Of a DNA stretch of 28,484 bases, positions 24,921-28,484 are shown piece by piece. The first letter of the stretch is position 1, and the number at the start of each line of letters is the position of its first letter. This stretch comes from a virus: the IMG/VR virus record IMGVR_UViG_3300005747_000194, positions 1 through 28,484 of that record; one strand, given 5' to 3'. Below the pieces are notes generated by a model. The model saw nothing but the letters and a program-made list of their open reading frames with translations, was not told the DNA's origin and did not search any database. The position numbers and the translations under genes were made by a program.

Positions 24921-27347
24921 TTACCTAGGCTCAAAAGAACCTAAGTCAAAGCCACCGCCAATTATGTCGTTTCCGCCGGATTCGAAGTTTTGCGGAGGTG
25001 TATTATTTTTTCTTTGATTTATTAATTCACTTTGTTGTGATGCTTGAATCTTTGTTCTATCGTCTTTGCGATCTTCTTTTTGAGATTCTCTTTGCTTTAA
25101 AATATCAGTCTCCATACCTTTTAGTTGCATGTTGTACTGAAACTCCTGAGCCATTAATTCTTTTTTAGCGGCCACTTCTGCTTGAAGCTTTTGTAATTCC
25201 ATCTGACCTTTCATTTGCTCTAGTTCCGCTTTCTGCGCTGTTAAGGCTTGGTTTTTCATAACCTCAGCATTTGCGGCAACTTCTTGTGCTTGAGCATTTG
25301 CCTGTGCTTGCGCCTGTATGTTTTGCTGCTGCATCATTTGGTCTCGCTCTTGCTTTTGCTTGCGTCTTATTTTAAGTAATTGATTAGCTAATTTAAGATT
25401 TTTGATAGTCCTAATATCTATAGCATCATCTAAATCTATAAGCCCCGCCGACAAAGCCGTTTGAATGTTATTTTCTAACATAGCTTTTTCTTCTTCGTCT
25501 GGCATCAATTCTATAAATATACCAAAATCGTGTAAATGTAGGTTTTCCATTTCAGATAGCGTAGCTACATTATGCGCACCTATTTTCTGTATAAAGGCCT
25601 CCCTAGTTGGTGAGTACTCTATTATATCAGATATTCTTAATGATAAACCTTCAGCTAACTGCGATGTTATAAATAATCCGCCTTCCATTATGTGCCTAGT
25701 AGCGGTGTTGGAATTAGCAGCCGCTATTTTTTGTACACCAACCAAAGCTTTTGCATCAGGCATACTGCCATCTCTGGCTTCATTTAAACCTGTTACATCG
25801 CGGATCATCTGTAAATAGTAATTGTACGTAGCTATAAGAGACTGAAGCTTATTACCACCAGACCCTGTTTGCAATTCTTGTATTGGCACTTTACCAGGAT
25901 TCATATCACCGTCTTGAGTGAACGATCTACCAATAACAGAACCTGTTTGGAAAAACATATTTAATGCTTCCTGAGGGTTATAATTTGTTCCATTGCCTAA
26001 GTCAATCTCGGCTAAGCCATCGGCATCTAAATATACACCGTCTGGAACCATTCTTGACATTACTTGTTGTAACTTTAAATGAGTAAGTTGTATCATATCT
26101 GCAAAACCAGTTGTTCTGCTAACTAATGATTCAATTTTACCCTTATACATTCTTGGCGCTGTGATACTATAATTCATTAATACTTTTGAATTATCGCTTT
26201 TCGGACGCATCATGTTTTTAGCCATATCCCACTTAAGTAGCATATCTGTGCCTAATACTAATACACCTTCGTATAATACCTCTAAAGACCTTGATAATTT
26301 ACCAAAGTTCTTTTCTAATTCTTCAACAGGTGGATCAAATTGATCATCTCTTATTAGTATTTTTGTAGCGCCAGTTGCGGTTTCTTTTACTTTATAAACC
26401 TCATTCATGTAGGTTTTATAATTAAAATATAAGATCTGCACCGTATTACTGTCTGACCTATCGTAATTAGTTATTGTGCGATCATAAAAACCGTTGTTTT
26501 GAAAACCTTGTTTAGATATTCTTTCTAAATCATCCTGAGTTAATTCAGGAAATTGCTTTTTAAGTTCATTAAGCGGTATGCTTTTTACTTCGCCGCAATA
26601 ATATATGTCATCAAAATAAGGCGACTCTGTGTAGGACCATACAAGATTTGCTGGGTCTACATAGTCTACTGTTACGCCCTCAGATTTGGAAAAGTTATTT
26701 TTAACAGCTCCAATACCAATGGTTGTTAAATCGTATATGATTCTTTTTTTAGTAAGATCATAATTATTTCCATTAAGTAAAGTTTCTATAGCTTGTTCCT
26801 CTGCCATCTCTACAGCTTGCTTATACGATAGCTGCATATGTACTTCTAACTCTTCTTTGTTTTCAGGTAAATTATCTTGATCGGATTCGAACAAATTAAT
26901 ACCAAATTCAGCCTGTACAAACTCATTCATTTCTTTTGTTTGCATATCACGTATGATAGACTCCATATACTTTGTTCTTTTATCAACGCCGTATGGATCT
27001 TGTGAATAAGCTTTAATATCGAATGCTCTTTCTGAAATACCGTTAACTACTATATCAACAAACTTTGGTATAATAGGAACAGGTTTCCAATCTAAGTTTA
27101 AATAAGATAAGTCACCGTTAATAGACAACTCGTCTTTGTATTTTTGTATGCCCTGCTCTCCTCTAGAGTATAATCTTAAATTATGGAATGTGTTTTGATT
27201 ACTTCTAAACCGTGTAGTACCAGAGTCTGATTTAAACCACTCATCTTGAATGGCTCTTCCAACTCTTAATCCATATTCCGAGGACATTTTCTCAGTGTCG
27301 CTCGCAACCTGGCTTGGAAAAAAACTTTTTATAACTGACTCAGCCAT
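24921..27347 (-). CDS. Portal protein
   Basis: An 808-residue protein, a typical length for crAss-like and P22-like portals. The N-terminal part holds WKPVPIIPKFVDIVVNGISE, a common portal wing pattern, then a mixed alpha/beta core (YVDPANLVWSYTESP). The stretch AARHIMEGG-like ANSNTATRHIMEGGLFI and RDVTGLNEARDGS marks the crown-proximal helices. From about residue 655 to 770 comes a long Gln/Ala-rich coiled coil (MMQQQNIQAQAQ, KAELEQMKGQMELQKLQAEV) that would form the barrel. Portals are dodecameric rings at one capsid vertex through which the terminase packs DNA. The gene sits directly after terminase, spacer four bases, and before the scaffold. The start has an A/T leader (AATAAAATAAACAT). 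Confidence 0.85.
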   Translation of the reverse strand: MAESVIKSFFPSQVASDTEKMSSEYGLRVGRAIQDEWFKSDSGTTRFRSNQNTFHNLRLYSRGEQGIQKYKDELSINGDLSYLNLDWKPVPIIPKFVDIVVNGISERAFDIKAYSQDPYGVDKRTKYMESIIRDMQTKEMNEFVQAEFGINLFESDQDNLPENKEELEVHMQLSYKQAVEMAEEQAIETLLNGNNYDLTKKRIIYDLTTIGIGAVKNNFSKSEGVTVDYVDPANLVWSYTESPYFDDIYYCGEVKSIPLNELKKQFPELTQDDLERISKQGFQNNGFYDRTITNYDRSDSNTVQILYFNYKTYMNEVYKVKETATGATKILIRDDQFDPPVEELEKNFGKLSRSLEVLYEGVLVLGTDMLLKWDMAKNMMRPKSDNSKVLMNYSITAPRMYKGKIESLVSRTTGFADMIQLTHLKLQQVMSRMVPDGVYLDADGLAEIDLGNGTNYNPQEALNMFFQTGSVIGRSFTQDGDMNPGKVPIQELQTGSGGNKLQSLIATYNYYLQMIRDVTGLNEARDGSMPDAKALVGVQKIAAANSNTATRHIMEGGLFITSQLAEGLSLRISDIIEYSPTREAFIQKIGAHNVATLSEMENLHLHDFGIFIELMPDEEEKAMLENNIQTALSAGLIDLDDAIDIRTIKNLKLANQLLKIRRKQKQERDQMMQQQNIQAQAQANAQAQEVAANAEVMKNQALTAQKAELEQMKGQMELQKLQAEVAAKKELMAQEFQYNMQLKGMETDILKQRESQKEDRKDDRTKIQASQQSELINQRKNNTPPQNFESGGNDIIGGGFDLGSFEPR

Positions 27348-27351
27348 ATGT

Positions 27352-28484
27352 TTATTTTATTATTTTGGATATTGCACCGGTGTTCTTGTACTTTGATATG
27401 CTTAAATTTAGTTTCGGTTTTTGTACAATTGCATTTGGTCTATATAAATGCCTATTGCACGCCATTACAGCTAAGCCTGAGCTAATCGCTGCATCAAATT
27501 TTGTTCTTTTATTTATGTCAAACTTAGCCCAATCATTTAGTGTATCATTGAAATACAGATTACCATATTCCCCGTCACTTTTTAATCCAACATAAGATTG
27601 TATGTAAGTTTCAATTGCGGCAGCATGAGCTTGTTTAATATCTTCACTTGAATTAGGTATTCCTCCAACCTCTTTTTCTGCCACAGATAATTTATTATAT
27701 ACTTTATCTGGTCTATTCATGGAGTAGCCTCTATAGCCCCTTCTCTTTAAATAATACAATAACCTAGGTTTATTGTTCTCCGCGAGTATAGGCATACCGT
27801 AAAATACTAAAGCCATTAATACATCTTCAAAAAACATTTCCGCTGTTTGTGGTCTTGCTACATATTCTAAAAAAAATGTATTAGGCGGCGCATCTTCCAT
27901 GCTAAATTTAGTTAATCCGTGCAACGCGCCTTTAGACCCTTTTCCGTCCGTAGTTCCCGATATATCGTAACTATCACAACCAAATGCCCCCATGTGCTCA
28001 TTACCTGGAAATCTAATACCATTTTTTGTTATTTGCTTATTCTGCAAATTAGTTCTTGGTATCCAAGAAATATTAAATCTACCACTAGGGTTAGGACTAA
28101 ACATTACCTTGGTATCTTTAATACCGTTTTCCCATTGAAAACTGCCTCTTGTTATAACGTTAGTATTACGCAAGTCTTCATTATAATCAATTTGTTCGTA
28201 TATTTTTACTAAATTAAATATACTATTTTTTGTTTCATCTCTGAATGCGTGCTCTTCCGTTCGCGGAAATTGTCTGTAATACTCGTTTAAAGCATCTTGG
28301 TCGCCTTTTAATCCGTCTACTTCATTATCCCAATGTTCGATGACGCCAACTTCGATAGCGTCTCCGTATGGGCCAACGCAATCTTCTGATGGGGTTTCGA
28401 ATACAGGCATTCCATAATCATCAATGAATCCCTCGTAATTCCATTCCATAGGAATGAACAAAGAATATAATCCTGACTTAGTTT
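27352..28484 (-). CDS. terL: Large terminase subunit, C-terminal nuclease half (5' end outside window)
   Basis: The frame is open to the right edge of the window (...TKSGLYSLFIPMEW), so the gene starts beyond it and the ATPase domain is missing here. Visible are the linker LNEYYRQFPRTEEHAFRDE, typical between ATPase and nuclease domains, and an RNase H-like nuclease. The latter has GCDSYDISGT (first acidic site), FFLEYVARPQTAEMFFEDV and AENNKPRLLYYLKRRGYRGY, and a late KFDAAISSGLAVMACNR with a third aspartate. The enzyme packages DNA into the prohead and cuts concatemers. It is followed after four bases by the portal gene. The product name is fairly certain. Confidence 0.85.
   Translation of the reverse strand, partial: TKSGLYSLFIPMEWNYEGFIDDYGMPVFETPSEDCVGPYGDAIEVGVIEHWDNEVDGLKGDQDALNEYYRQFPRTEEHAFRDETKNSIFNLVKIYEQIDYNEDLRNTNVITRGSFQWENGIKDTKVMFSPNPSGRFNISWIPRTNLQNKQITKNGIRFPGNEHMGAFGCDSYDISGTTDGKGSKGALHGLTKFSMEDAPPNTFFLEYVARPQTAEMFFEDVLMALVFYGMPILAENNKPRLLYYLKRRGYRGYSMNRPDKVYNKLSVAEKEVGGIPNSSEDIKQAHAAAIETYIQSYVGLKSDGEYGNLYFNDTLNDWAKFDINKRTKFDAAISSGLAVMACNRHLYRPNAIVQKPKLNLSISKYKNTGAISKIIK

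Noticed and set aside
833-28212. Many open frames of 60-120 codons on the plus strand
   Set aside because: All lie opposite long minus-strand genes, have low-complexity or hydrophobic translations typical of antisense frames, and no separate leaders or recognisable domains.
28459-28461. TTG at 28461 as the start of the terminase gene
   Set aside because: The frame is open upstream to the window edge with terminase-like residues, and the ATPase domain is missing, so the true start is outside the window.
1-28484. tRNA genes, CRISPR arrays, insertion sequences, attachment sites or stop-codon reassignment
   Set aside because: No cloverleaf-like or regularly spaced repeats were noticed, coding density leaves almost no room, and TAA, TAG and TGA all act as gene ends.

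Overview
The window looks like the virion-structure block of an AT-rich tailed double-stranded DNA phage, probably podovirus-like and infecting a member of the Bacteroidota. Every supported gene lies on the minus strand, and genes are packed with spacers of 1 to about 80 bases. The gene order is large terminase, portal, scaffold, major capsid, a head-associated protein, two connector or ring proteins, and a large nozzle-like tail protein. That order plus the protein texture resembles crAss-like and related marine Bacteroidota phages. No sheath, tape-measure or integrase gene is visible. Start codons are preceded by A/T-rich leaders rather than GGAGG, as is usual for Bacteroidota. TAA, TAG and TGA all serve as gene ends, so nothing suggests stop-codon reassignment.

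In transcription order (right to left) the first block makes the head. It holds a 3'-partial view of the terminase nuclease half (27352-28484, running off the edge), portal (24921-27347), acidic scaffold (23671-24888) and major capsid protein (22218-23648). A hairpin terminator candidate follows the capsid gene, then a conserved 253-residue protein (21377-22138). The scaffold and the 253-residue gene share a nearly identical upstream leader.

The second block builds the neck and tail: two connector-type proteins (20542-21321 and 19630-20538) and a 1513-residue nozzle or stabilisation-like protein (15085-19626). The next four genes (10950-15080) look like an adhesion module. One carries a cadherin/Ig-type domain and a von Willebrand factor A domain with a visible MIDAS metal site. 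Two small modules, an N-terminal MANYRQ...CPxC piece and a C-terminal CC...YYSE/FYSD piece, are shared among the other three. The most striking point is that one cadherin-like (Big_9-type) repeat is split across the boundary between the nozzle gene and the VWA gene, with the two halves in different reading frames.

The third block (256-10948) holds a small conserved virion-type protein, then three proteins that look like the DNA-ejection set. These are a 209-residue Gly/Gln-rich protein, a 399-residue helical protein and a 2810-residue polyvalent protein containing a zinc metallopeptidase motif (HELLH) and a HAD-phosphatase-like domain. A small basic 81-residue protein overlaps the end of the giant gene. 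All functions are judged by eye from protein sequence, gene order and remembered family patterns; no database search was run.
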